Shown here: positions 12,601-24,082 of the stretch, piece after piece | Layout: the number at the start of each line of letters is the position of its first letter | Position numbering within the stretch: the stretch's first letter is position 1 | Assembly (NCBI GenBank): GCA_963920705.1 | Contig: OY987230.1 | Location: 11,867,320-11,931,319, forward strand | Direction: 5' to 3' | From: Odiellus spinosus | Lineage: Eukaryota > Arthropoda > Arachnida > Opiliones > Phalangiidae | DNA length: 64,000 bases | Translations under genes and position numbers: made by a program | Notes under the pieces: generated by a model | The model's input: only the letters and a program-made list of their open reading frames with translations | Database searches by the model: none | Told to the model about the DNA's origin: nothing

Positions 12601-12970
12601 TCTTTAAATTTTACGATTATTCTTGAAATTCCTGTTTAGCTCGAATAACAAGCTTCAAATAAGCATATTTTTGTATTGTTTTGCCCATAGTTTTTCGTTT
12701 GATTACGTAGCAAAGTCTGACTTCAAAACCATATTTTGAATTTAATTTTTTTTGGCCCCCTTTTTTTGTGATATTTGAAAGTAAATATATTTACGAAAAC
12801 TAGTTAAATTAGTTTCTTTTTACATATGTTGAGTCAAAACTCATTTTCACAAATTAATATAAGTCTATTTGATAACATATTTTTAGAGATAACGGCAAAA
12901 AAAACTTTAGTACCTGCTTATCAAGGTGAAATATAGATAAATTGCAATTTTCCTGGAAATGATTCAAGGA
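9627..12970. other. Non-coding stretch without a recognised gene
   Basis: No RNA gene or conserved exon was recognised. A perfect TGACGTCA octamer lies at 11892-11899. An open frame at 9744-10091 (about 115 codons) is Arg/Phe-rich and unlike any family I know. Confidence 0.45.
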
Positions 12971-12974
12971 GGTT

Positions 12975-13080
12975 GGAACGTTTTTACCAGCCTTAATTGA
13001 TCATTGGAATCTTTGGCGCCTATAAGTCGGCTCTGCCCTGAACGTCGGTGTACGTGTGTTGAAACACTTTTAAAGGGGTA
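12975..13080 (-). repeat. Dispersed repeat family 2, inverse copy
   Basis: On the minus strand this reads AAAGTGTTTCAACAC, then a GTTCAGGG segment, then GGCGCC, then a second TGGTAAAAACGTTCCAACC. That is the same order as the 5490-5605 copy, including two TGTAAAAGTGTT-like blocks about 85 bases apart. Confidence 0.6.
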
Positions 13081-13854
13081 AAATTTACAAATTCTAGTAT
13101 AAATAACTTATCACAGATTTTTAAGGTCTATATTTAAATATCGTATTCAAATCCTTAAATTGCGCCAAACCCTGCTATTTTTCGTGTCAGTTTTAAATTA
13201 AGCCTTTTCTTTCGTCTCTTTTTAAAAAGAACAAAGCGAGAAAAAAAGCCCCCAAATTGGTCCCTAAATTGGGTCTAACAAGAAATATATTCTTATAATT
13301 TGGCCCAATCGTTATTTTCCAAGTTCTTTCTTTTTTTACTAAAAGAGAACATAGAAAAATAGAGGAGAAACTCTTCGTCGAGGAAAAAGAACGACCAATT
13401 TGAGAAGATTGGAATAAAACGGGGTTATTTTGGAAGCCAATTTTCAGAATATATTTTTTTTCTTCCGTTCATTCTTAGTTTCCCAACCCATCTTCAGGGT
13501 ACATTCCTTTCAGGCAAGCCTTAGTACTAGGCCTTTGCTCTTCGGTCTTCGCAAAAGCGGGCTACGCGTCTGACTGTAAAGGCGCGCAGGCACAAGGGCT
13601 TATCGCGCCAGAACGAAGCAATTTTTAAAGTAGCGTTCTCATATCCGATTGAATTCGACCAAAACTTCGTTTAAATTAATTTTTTTCACGTAACATTGAA
13701 TTTGTTTTGTTAACTTTGTCTGAAAATTAGTTTGATTTATAGCTTATACGTAAGGTAATTTGTAATTTTGCCAAGCATTCGCTACTGTCGCTTTCTCCTC
13801 AAAAGACTAATGGAGGTACGCAATACATCGCTTAAAGGGGACTAATGTAAATTC

Positions 13855-14360
13855 AGCTTTATCGCGCCAGGCTTTCTGCGCACACTCTGTTCCACCGCGA
13901 ACCATGATGGCGGAAGAAAGGGGGCGGGACGTAACCTTTTTTATTCTTGCCGTTCCCCCGAGGTTCTCCGGGCCAGCGAGGCGGGATGAAATATCGGAGA
14001 AGGGGGAGAACTAAATTTGACAGGGATAGAGGGGGAGTAAGGGGGTTAGAACTGAGATAAGGCCCGGAGGGGGTCAGGGGAAGAGGGGGAATCTGGAAAA
14101 TAGCGATCGAAAATGGGGACGAAGTGGGTCGGCGCCGCTCAAAGGCACCCGAGTGAAGAGAATTTTAGCCGGAGCGTTCCATTCGGAATCGACGTAATGG
14201 AAAATAGGGGTGGAAAGGTATTATTAATCCGTGCCCCTCTCCTCTTGTGTTTTAGGCTCGGAGCTCTTTCGATAATCTAGGCCTACGGTTGCTTCGGTAC
14301 GCGTTAACGTAGCCAAGGCTTAGCTAGACTTCTAATCGCGGTGGACCTTCGATTGCTTTC
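13855..14360. promoter_or_regulatory. CpG/GC-rich patch, candidate promoter
   Basis: A purine-rich, CpG-rich block of about 500 bases in AT-rich surroundings. It contains GCGCCAG, GGGGGCGGGAC and an ATGATGGCGGAAG sequence resembling a YY1 site. No coding exon with spen-like sequence could be read from it. It could be an alternative promoter or enhancer of the downstream gene, which is inference from composition only. Confidence 0.3.
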
Positions 14361-14793
14361 TCGAGAACATTTTCCTCTTCTTTTTTCAATTCTTTTCATT
14401 TATTAAAAATTTCCCACTCTTTTATCTCGCTTTGGAGCTGGTTCTAAATTAAAGGGGGTCTGTTTTCTATCGATTTCGCGACAAGCTCGGACTCGGATCG
14501 GTCGCGAGGACCTAACTTAAATTGGACACTGGGAATTTCAAAGGATTGGGGGAGGAAAGCGTAGAAGTTGGAAAGGAGGAGTGAGAAAGATAATTGAGTT
14601 ACTTTTAATCGATTCCTTGGCCAAAAATTGCGCTTGCATAGTAAACTAAACCCCAAATACTTTATATCAAGTATTAGGCTTAGCTCAGTTTCAATTTAAA
14701 AAGATTTAATTGATAGAGGGTTTTTAAGACCAAAAAATACCGAACTTTTATCTTTCCTGTAATATACCAAGTATCGAATGGAAAGGTCTAGTG

Positions 14794-14813
14794 TGACGTC
14801 AGTTTCGCGCCAA
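14794..14813. promoter_or_regulatory. CRE and E2F consensus sites side by side
   Basis: A perfect palindromic CRE (TGACGTCA, 14794-14801) is followed after one base by TTTCGCGCCAA (14803-14813), a textbook E2F/DP site. The pair is visible directly; occupancy and function are unknown. Confidence 0.35.
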
Positions 14814-14819
14814 TTTCAC

Positions 14820-16385
14820 CTGCTTTAGCGCTAATTATATCTTGTATAAAATCGTACAACAAATAACCTTTTAACCTTCCCTTTAAAAAGAGGGATGCTA
14901 ATTTTAAAATTGATCAAAATAAGGAGGATGGGAGATTCGTTCTGCATCTCTCTACTCTAGAATCTTCTCTTTTGGATGGTAAATTTGTTAGTACCGTACA
15001 AGATATTCCAACCTAAGCTTTTGAAATTAAACAAGGGGACGTCAAGGTGAAGTTTTGGAGTATATGTCGTAGATGGAAACTCGCCCTTTTTACGAGGAGT
15101 CTGTGTAAAAGCTGTAATTATAAATTTTTGGCCCAGGGGAGGAGGGATTTTTGGAAAACCCAAGAATTGTCAAAGGGGGATAAACTTTCGGGGAGGGGTT
15201 TTATAAAAGTTTAAATTACATTTTAGACGCGCTGGATATGTTTGCGCGTTATTAAAGGGAATGTGAAACTTCAATTAAAAGAAGGCCTGGTCTGTCATCT
15301 AATGATCTATGTAATATCTTTCATACGGTGTTTCAGGGATTAAGATGTTTTCCAAATTCGACATTTTAATTAAACGATACAAAAAGTTTCCTGCAGAAAT
15401 TCCAGTCCGTGTCTGTTTCCCTTTTAAATCGGCGAATCGATGAAATTAGTCTGCAGCCCTCGGTAATTGGCAAATATCCAAACGCGCGGGATTTTGGGCG
15501 ATTGTAATCCCGTAATAAAACCTTTTCGCAATATTTTATCGACCACCCAAACCCCCCAACCAGATATTGCGCTGATAATATAATAAGTTCCAATATGGAT
15601 GGGTGCTTCCTACGCCCATAGTAAAATCTCCAGCCCTAATCTTATTACCGAACGTCACGTTTACGATACCTATATATTTTCCACGTGCTTTATACCAATA
15701 TAGACGCGTGAAAAGTTCCCATATCATATCAAAGATATAATAAAAGGTATAATGCTAGGTCTCTATTTAAAGGTTGATACGCGGCTAATAAATTTCGTCC
15801 AAATATATTGAAGTGGGTGTAGTATAGTCTAATAAGACCCTATACAAAATGTCACCCAAAAATATTTAATCGTTTTCTCGTAAAGTGTATTTGAAATTAT
15901 ATATATAATTTTTTTTTTCGGGAGAAATTTCAATTTTCAGAAAAAGGGCGTGACCAATATTTGTAGCTAGCTTTCAATAAAATCTCGTGATATTTCGTAT
16001 TTTTTCCTTACACTAATTAAGCGGCGATAAATTGAAAGAATTTGGCATCTTAAGTGAATTGTTTTTTTATTTTTTTTTTTTTTTTTTTTTTTTTTTTGTC
16101 GGGGGAGGAAAGGTTGAGAACTTCAAGATGTCCATAGCGTAGTCAGCTTTGTGGTCCGTAGAGAAAAAATATTCTTGACATTCATTATTGTAGGTAATGG
16201 GAGTTATGGCATACTTATATGTAATTATTATACTTATGGTAATATGAAACTTTGAAATAAATGATTAATAGTAAACTAGCGGTTATAGGCGATACTTTGC
16301 CTCTTTAAATGTATGGGCTTTGAAGAAAACCACCTGATAAGTATTAATTGCGAAGGGCTGATCACTCCACATCCTCGGTGAACAA
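14820..16385. other. Non-coding stretch without a recognised gene
   Basis: Nothing conserved was recognised. A 27-base poly(T) tract lies at 16071-16097. TTAAAGGGAATGTGAAAC near 15255 resembles one end of the TTAA-type MITEs, but no partner end was found. Confidence 0.45.
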
Positions 16386-16386
16386 A

Positions 16387-16460
16387 CCTGTAGCTTTGAT
16401 TGTACTAAAGTTATTACATAATTGAGTACGTATTTTGCATTACCAAAGACTGTAATCAGT
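16387..16460 (+). repeat. Dispersed repeat family 3, copy A
   Basis: The segment CTGTAGCTTTGATTGTACTA and the following TTATTACATAATTGAGTACG match 22389-22455 with few differences. A CAAAGACTG / CAAACTG block follows in both. This is a short interspersed repeat of unknown type. Confidence 0.65.
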
Positions 16461-19400
16461 TACGTAATCGGTCTATAGACCTTATTGATAAAACCCATCG
16501 AGTATTTTTTTTTTTTTTTTTACATTTTACTATCACTTTAAAATTCACTTTCCCGTCGCTGGATTAAGTTTTTTCCTTCAAGGACTACAAGCCTTATCTT
16601 TTTAAAAACGCTTAATGAACTATAAATATAATATTTTTATCAACGTGGAGCATTTTATCAATACGAGTTAAGCAATTTGGCCTTGGTAAGCGTATGCCTA
16701 GTTGGTACCTTAACCAATAAGTTTCCACTCCCCGTTTGAAAAAAAAAAAAAGGATGCCTGCCAATATGGCTTGATCAATTGACAATTTAGCATATTTTTC
16801 CATATTGAGACGATACTTGAACCCATAGATTATTATTTTTGAAGTCCACATGTCACAATTTTGTTTTCTTTTACAAAATATTGCATATAATATTAAAACA
16901 AAAAATTGTTTTGCAATAAGGGATGCTAATTGTAACAGATATAATTACTACTAGGAATGGGCAGTAATTGAAACTGTGAATGAATAGATATGATTTACAG
17001 TTACAATTTACAGAAAATGTATTCACTTTTATCCAAATTTTAATTTCTTTTAACGAACTTTACGGAAGTTTTTAATTGAACCCTATATAGAGTTCAATTT
17101 AAAATCGAATGATGTGAGACTCTTAGACGGGTAGATTCGGGTGTTCACTTCTCTCAAGTTAGTAAGAACTGTCTATGGTTAGTTTTACTTAATCCACGTT
17201 AATTAAACTATTGCACTATCTTCCATGCCTGTATCAAGGATGAGAGGACCTATCCCTGGTTGAAACTATGTCATGTCTAAATTCTAAGTTGCATTTGGAC
17301 TTTATATAAATCTACTTACAGCCTAAATAGGGTGATATATACCTTAAGCCTGGGTATCCTCTCATCTTTAAAAGGGGGATACGTCGGGAATTTGAAGTTG
17401 ACTTAGCCTCTGGAATCTGTCAATTTTTCAATATAGGATGCCAACTTCTCTCTCCCTCTCATTATTTATCAAAAGATCCCCTTTCCTCTTCACTCTCCCC
17501 CCTGTTCGGGTTCGTAATATTTGTTGACTTTTCTGAGCTGTACGGGAAACGCTATGGCCTAATTTTTATTTTTTAGCTGAAGGAGGAAGCGTGGGGTGTT
17601 ATAGATAGGATAGGAAATTTTACAATCCCCACGAGAATATGCCAAACCAATTCTTAAAGTGATAGTGAAATTAGATTTAAACCTATTTTTATTAGACCAA
17701 ATAAATTAGCCTAAATGTATTTTAATTGTTCTTAAATTTCAAGGGAAAATGCCTCGTTAATTAGAAACAAGTCGTGCCCTTTTAATAACCTCCAACCATT
17801 CAGAAAGCCGAGTTTAAAAATATAGCTAGACCTAAATATTTACACCCCCCCCCCCTGTGAACATAATTAATATTTAAAGGGACGTGTCGATAATAATCTC
17901 CAATTAATCAGCTCTTTCTTTTTTAATAATATTAAATAATTTAAATTTAACTTTGCTAAGCCTAACTTCAGAAATGTAAAAAACGTTTAAATGTTTTAGT
18001 TCATCTGAGCCTAATTATTCCAAGGAATCGTGGAAAAACCCTTCTATTCATTATCCCTTTATAGTTCTAGTTTATCCAGGGATTAATGCTGAATATTGTG
18101 AACGTATATGGGGTATGATTTTCTCTTATAAACCAAATGTATGATATATATCTCTTCATTAAATTTCGATCCTTGTATGGGCCTACATTTCCGAATTGAG
18201 TAAAATGTTGCGCCACGTATTTTTTCCCAATATAAGAATTTTGTTCGTTAATCCATGTTCGTTTGTGTCAGCTTGTCTGCTATCTAAAAAAATACGTATG
18301 ACGGATGAATGTACGTACTTTTTCAGTGGACAGTGACTGTTTTTAGTAGAAGAGTACCAGCTGCGGAAGTTTTGATAAGAATTTTTTTTTTTTTCTGCTA
18401 TGGAGATTTGTAATTTTTTGACATCTCGAAACGTACGGACTGAGTTTTCACATTTTTTTCTAAGTCTATATTTTTGATACTATTTAAATTGTTTAAATGT
18501 GAAGCGGACGTAGATGCTTAAATGCTTTGAAAACGTGACGTTTCATTACCGAACGAGTGGATTGGCTGAAAGTTTTAGCTACGTTAAAACCTTTGAAATT
18601 TTGAAAACGATTAAATTTATTCATAAATTTATATTCATAATTAATAGTAAATACTAAGATATATATACTTAAGCATTGCATCATTAGAGCATCAATTTTT
18701 ATATGCATCTTTATATATAATATTACAATTAAGATCATAATACTCAAATACTAAAATTCCATTAATCGAAATGTAAATAGATGACCATCTCTCCTCATTG
18801 TTTTGTCACCAGGCTTTCAAAGACATTGACTCGCTTTTATCCCCAAGTAAAGAAATCATAGAGTTAACTTGTAGCGTAGCTTCGTACGAACTGGCAAATC
18901 AAATTGAAATATATACTATTAAAAATCTTTTAATATATTCTACATTGCAATAAACATATTATCAGCTGGTATTTTTTTCGTTCAATGCATATTTATTCAT
19001 GTTTTGCGCGAATAAACGTTATATTCTAAAAACGATAGCTGTTTAAATAAGCCTGATCTATTTAACTTCGTCGGTAGTCACGAATTATATAGAAGAATCA
19101 TACCCGATTCGCTTTTAGTACTTAAAATTAAATTGTGGAGGGTGTAATTATAATCTTTTTGTTATTTCTGCACAAACGCTGCAAACCTAGGAGTCTTAGA
19201 CTGACAGCCTCGCTTTAAGAAAGCAAATATAGTATAATTTGGAGGCCTTGCTTTTGTACGTGTGCTTAAAATATGAACTGATAAAGACTTTTAGATAAAA
19301 ATTCCTCGTAAAGTTAAAGTATAGACATTCTAGGGTAAAGAGACGTGGAACAAATGACTGGTATTAAGTATTAAGTTTCTGAATGCCACGTCGTAAAATA

Positions 19401-20291
19401 ATTTAACGGAAAAAGGATGAAAAAGAACCCACTGTGTCCTTGGTTGTTGCCACGAGGGGCTCTTATACAGTTTTCGAGTGTTTTTTCTTTATTTTTTAAT
19501 TTTCCTTTTTTATCCCCCTTCCACTCTCTTCTCGAACTAAACTTTGCTTGGAACATAAAAGTTTGGCATTCAAAGTTCGAGTAATTTCGTAAGAGGAGGT
19601 ATAGTTAAAACCGTAGACGGGGTGGAGAGGGAGTAAGAGTGAAATCTTATCCTATAGGCCGGCCTCTCTGTCTTTAAACAGTATATAGCTAGGCTGTTGT
19701 TTTCCATTACTCTGGGAAGCCAATCTAGGAACCCGCTTGTGTTCAAACAAAGATTAAAGCCTCATCTATCAAAAAGTAACTTTTAAAGGGTCTCCTTTGA
19801 GAATTTCTCTTCCTTCTATATACTCTCCATTAATAAGGAGGTTCTAGCGATAATGATAAATTTTCACCGAAGTGATCCGTCTTTTAGTATAGCCCTATAA
19901 AGATGTAATTAAGTAATTCGCGGATTTAGATTTAAGGTGTAAATATCGTAGGCCAAAATGATAACGTGATTGTGGGAGGAAAAGGTTATTAAGGAGAAAA
20001 ATTGACCAAGAAAGCCAAAAATAACGGTCTTTAAAAACTGATAACAAAATAGTTTTTTATATTAATTAGTAATCAAGAAAATATACCAAATTTGTAGGGA
20101 TTGATTGAGTAAAGAAAGGGAAATACAAAAAAAATACCAAAATTATAGGTCGAGAGTCTATGAAATATGCTAGAGAAAAAACGCAATTTAAAGTCATTCT
20201 GATTTAACTTTTAATGCTGATTCAGAAAGTGCGAATTGAGGAGTTGCAAGAATTAAAAGAGGGCTAGGTTCTAGAATAGAAATCTTGAATA
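16461..20291. other. Non-coding stretch without a recognised gene
   Basis: No exon or RNA gene recognised. It includes a fragment of the family 1 terminus at 19201-19216 (CTGACAGCCTCGCTTT). TTCATTATCCCTTTATAGTT near 18047 recurs with changes near 42515. Confidence 0.45.
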
Positions 20292-20299
20292 ATTTGGCC

Positions 20300-20471
20300 T
20301 AGAGATCGGGGTTTGGACAAGAAAATTTCTGATTATTTTATCTTTATTCATAACTTAAAATTTTTCGAAAAAAGTCTATGATAAATCAAATGTAATCGCG
20401 AATAATTTTCCGATTATTTTTTTATGATTAACTGATAGTTGTGGATTATTTTATCCAAACCCCGATCTCTA
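20300..20471. mobile_element. hAT-like MITE with 8-bp target duplication
   Basis: A 172-bp element with inverted ends TAGAGATCGGGGTTTGGA, perfect over 18 bases and continuing imperfectly inward. It is flanked by the 8-bp direct repeat ATTTGGCC at 20292-20299 and 20472-20479. An 8-bp target duplication with TIRs starting TAGAG is typical of the hAT superfamily. The interior is AT-rich and non-coding, so the element is non-autonomous. The perfect duplication suggests a fairly young insertion. Confidence 0.93.
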
Positions 20472-20479
20472 ATTTGGCC

Positions 20480-22284
20480 ACTAATAGATAGATCTCTTGC
20501 TCCACGTTCTTTTCGTATTAAATATTTTATATTTAATTATAATTAACGGTATATAAAATGTTTACTATGAAACTCCTATACTTATTCTTATACGCTTTAT
20601 ACTTCGTCAAAATTTCACAAGAACGCTTATGTTTAAAGCAAGGTCCGCTAAGCGCCATTTCCCAAGTCATCTTACTCCCGCTCTTCTACTCTGTCTCTTT
20701 TCTAATGCGTCGGAGTATACAGATTTATATAGAAAAAAGCAAAATTAATGCATTTTTAAAACCTTTTCCACTCGCTGCTCTTCTCCATATTGTTAGGAAA
20801 TATTTCTCGCTGTTATTTTGAATTTTAATAGGCCTGTCCAACGAACGCCTTTTTGCGATTAATGGTTTATTACCATGCAGTTGGAAAGTTTTACATTAAG
20901 GAATGACTTAGTATAGTGAAATGGTCGTCGCGAAGGCGTCTCTGAGACAAGTTACGTATTTTATTACGCTATTGATTTAAAATTAATGACAGTAGTAATT
21001 TATTTAAATACGTTATGCTGGTTGCTTGAATGATTCTTAATTACTACGATCCAATATTTTAAAAATGCGAACAAAATTACGTGAATTAAACAATTAACAA
21101 ACGGCCTATGTTAACATGTTTTGTATATTATCATGTATGCCCTTGATATATTCTATAAAGTCTTATAATTATGAGTTAATGGACATTTCGCCAACAACTT
21201 GAATATTTTGCATAAGCAAACTCTATTAGCCAAGATTTGTGCATTTCTCCTCACAACTAGTTTAATTAGAGCATCCTAAAGGGGTTGGGGAGCTCAAACA
21301 AGCTCTCAGCGGTTTTGGTCGAGTTTAATATCTAAGAAAATAATCCATATTTCCTACAAGGAATTGAAATTTATGGCTGGGCTCTCTGGATTAATGTTTA
21401 GATAGTTTTGAATTTGCCTTTTTCAGTTTTAAAATACAAATTTTACTCCTGATTACGAATCATAACACTATAGTGTATTGAAAGCAAAACCTTTCTAGGA
21501 CACTTCAAACATTGATTTAATTACCAAGGCTTAAAAATATTACTCGGGAATCTTAGATCTATCACAAGTAAAAACTATTTAGTACTAAATTATAAATTAG
21601 AGGAAGAAACTATATAGTATATTGCTATTGAACTTGCAAGTACATTAGCATCAGTTTTAATTATATTTAGCTTATATGAAGTCTTATTATAACCGTTAAT
21701 TTAATGCTTTATATGTATATAGCTTTTATAAATTGTGCACAAGTTCAATATACTTAAAATGATTTCAAAATTCCCTAGGAGAAAAAAGAAAAGAACAAAA
21801 AAAAAAAAAAAAAAAAAAAAAACGCGTTTTCGTAAATTATATTATATCCTGTTTCACAGGAATAGAAAGTCATCCTTTTTACGCGATACACGTCGTTAGT
21901 CGTACTATTTTTTACCCTCTGCATTTTAATAGTGTGTGACTATTCTCGTAGCATTTTTAGTTACATCTTTCGAAGTAACAAAAAACAAAAAATAAAGAAA
22001 TAAGATTTCTGCAATAAAAATTTCCTTTTAAATTTTCGTCTGAATCTAAATACGGAGAAAATAGACACCAAGATATTATTTTACGGGATATCTTAATTCG
22101 TTAGGAAATGAGACCTGCCTTTTTAATCTCTAATTATAAACATTCAGGATAAAATAATAGAAAAGCATTTAAAATCAATTTTACTGATATTATTTTTAAA
22201 TTATTGCGTTTAACCATATAATAATTGGCTGAAATATATATTTTTTGATACAATAATTGAATTTCTGGGATAAGGTAGTTTGGT
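20480..22284. other. Non-coding stretch without a recognised gene
   Basis: AT-rich, with a 26-base poly(A) tract at 21797-21822. An open frame at 20558-20821 is Leu/Tyr/Phe-rich with no recognisable domain and is probably chance. Confidence 0.45.
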
Positions 22285-22345
22285 TTTCACCCAGAACACC
22301 AACGTACAGAGGTTAGAACACCTTTACAGGCACACTTTGCTTGTA
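22285..22345 (-). repeat. Dispersed repeat family 2, short inverse copy
   Basis: On the minus strand it reads GTGCCTGTAAAGGTGTTCTA followed by ACCTCTGTACGTTGGTGTTC, matching the core of the 5490-5605 copy. Family 3 follows immediately downstream at 22389. Confidence 0.55.
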
Positions 22346-22388
22346 AGTTTACATCGGGAGATAATATATAGAGGTTGAATAATCCACA

Positions 22389-22455
22389 AGACTGTAGCTT
22401 TGACATTACTAAAGTGATTACGTAATTGAGTACGCATTAAGCGTTTGCTATATTT
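22389..22455 (+). repeat. Dispersed repeat family 3, copy B
   Basis: It shares CTGTAGCTTTGA, TACTAAAGTGATTACGTAAT and TGAGTACGCATT with the copy at 16387-16460. Confidence 0.65.
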
Positions 22456-23995
22456 CAAACTGCTCATCTATAGGTTTTTATATTTATCTACAAAGAGATA
22501 ACTTGTGACCTATAATAATTATATAATATTTCTTTATAACGTGATAATTTTTAATTCAAATCTGTGCCTTGCTTAGTTTTCTTTATGAATTTACGCTATT
22601 TAGTTTCTCAGCTATTAATTTAAGTTGTTTTATCAAGAACCATATGTTTAAATCTTGGGTTAAGGCACTTATTATATTTATTCAAAAAAATCTTAATCCC
22701 TGGTTTTATTTCTTCAAGCTTAAGCTTAAAAATTTTAAGCTCTTCAAATTTCAAAAGTTGGTAATAATAAAAAAAATTGACGTTTTACGTCAAAAATATT
22801 TAAATATGTTTTGACAGGATTTTTCTAGAATCTAAAACCCGAGTAGGTTGGTTTTTGGCATCTCAAACTTTTTCAATACTTAGCTAAACCTAACCGATAC
22901 TTTTGAATTAAACCACACCCAGTTTATGTAGGCATATAACCACAAAACATAATAAAAAATAACCTCAAAAACCTGGTTCTCCTTGATACCCGCCGTATAC
23001 CAAACGATTTCCCATCAGTTTTAAGCGCGGGAAAAAAAGAAAAGAATGAAATATATTCTAAAAAAAATCGACTTTTTCGTAACTAACGTTTGACCCCGAT
23101 ACTTTAGCCAGTGCTGTGTAGCGAGTCCCCGGCCCTTCCCCATTTATACTAGTTTACTTCAAATCGACCAAAAACAAGTAAAATAGGGAGCCCCGAATCG
23201 GAATTTCTTAGCCCTGGCCATCAGTCTAAAAGAGAAGATCTATCGGAGGTTTTTTTCTAGGTCTAAAACTTAAGCCTACTTTTTTTTTGGAGAAGAGAGA
23301 TTTTTGGTTCGGTATAAGGAGGGACTGAGGAAAAGTAGGGATAAAAAAACCTTTTCCGTTCTCTGCCCACGCTTTTCTGTCACTCCGGTTCGATTTTCGG
23401 AGAGGGGGAAAGCTAGAAATCGATTTTGGGGTTGGTCTCCTTGGGGGTAGCTAGCGGACTTTTTTTTTTTTTTTTACTATTAAACTATCGAGCGAATATC
23501 GAAAGGTCAGGCGCAGATTTCATTTCTAAGCGAGATTCCCTACTAATCTCTGACATGCCAAAATATGTAGACGTAGTTTTGTTAAAACTGAAATTTGAGA
23601 CTGATTTTGCTAAAGGTTTGGAAATTTAGGCTTAGCGAAAGAAAATAAAATAATAAAAAAATCTAGCGGCGAAGGCTTAGTGAATCTCCTCCCTTCACTA
23701 TACATAATGTATTCCATTATTGTACCCAACTGATTTTTAATATCTTATAGGTTTCCCTATAAGTTCCTTTCTAACCCCCCTTAAAACGAAATATATCTTT
23801 ATATTAACAAAATCGTGGTCTAAGTTTCGGGAAAAAAAAAAATTGAATTTCCAACTACATCCGTTTGTTATATTGAATCGCGTGAGGTTTGCCGTGGTAC
23901 CACTTTCTACATTCTGTTCAGGGTTAAATCGAGGCATATCTGGCAGCGCTGATAAAGCCACAAACGTGACGCGAGTGACGTCATATGAAAACTCC

Positions 23996-24001
<6 letters not shown>
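22456..24001. other. Non-coding stretch without a recognised gene
   Basis: No recognised gene. A moderately CpG-richer part lies near 23090-23420, and poly(T) runs near 23460. A TGACGTCA octamer at 23976-23983 sits just before the AT microsatellite. Confidence 0.4.

Positions 24002-24081
<80 letters not shown>
24002..24081. repeat. (TA)n microsatellite
   Basis: About 40 uninterrupted TA dinucleotides. The Tyr-Ile repeat frames that run through it on the minus strand are artefacts. Confidence 0.98.

Positions 24082-24082
<1 letters not shown>

Noticed and set aside
13900-14040. Possible first coding exon (ATGATGGCGGAAG in a CpG-rich patch)
   Set aside because: The reading frame ends quickly and does not resemble the start of Spen or its RRM1; kept only as a candidate regulatory patch.
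10258-14885. Possible 4.6-kb element between TTAAAGGGAAGG and an inverse TTAAAGGGAAGG
   Set aside because: Similarity stops after the first dozen or so bases and there is no transposase-like coding in between; probably coincidence.
16950-17020. AGGAATGGGCAGTAATTG resembling a hAT terminus
   Set aside because: No matching inverted end or 8-bp duplication was found nearby.
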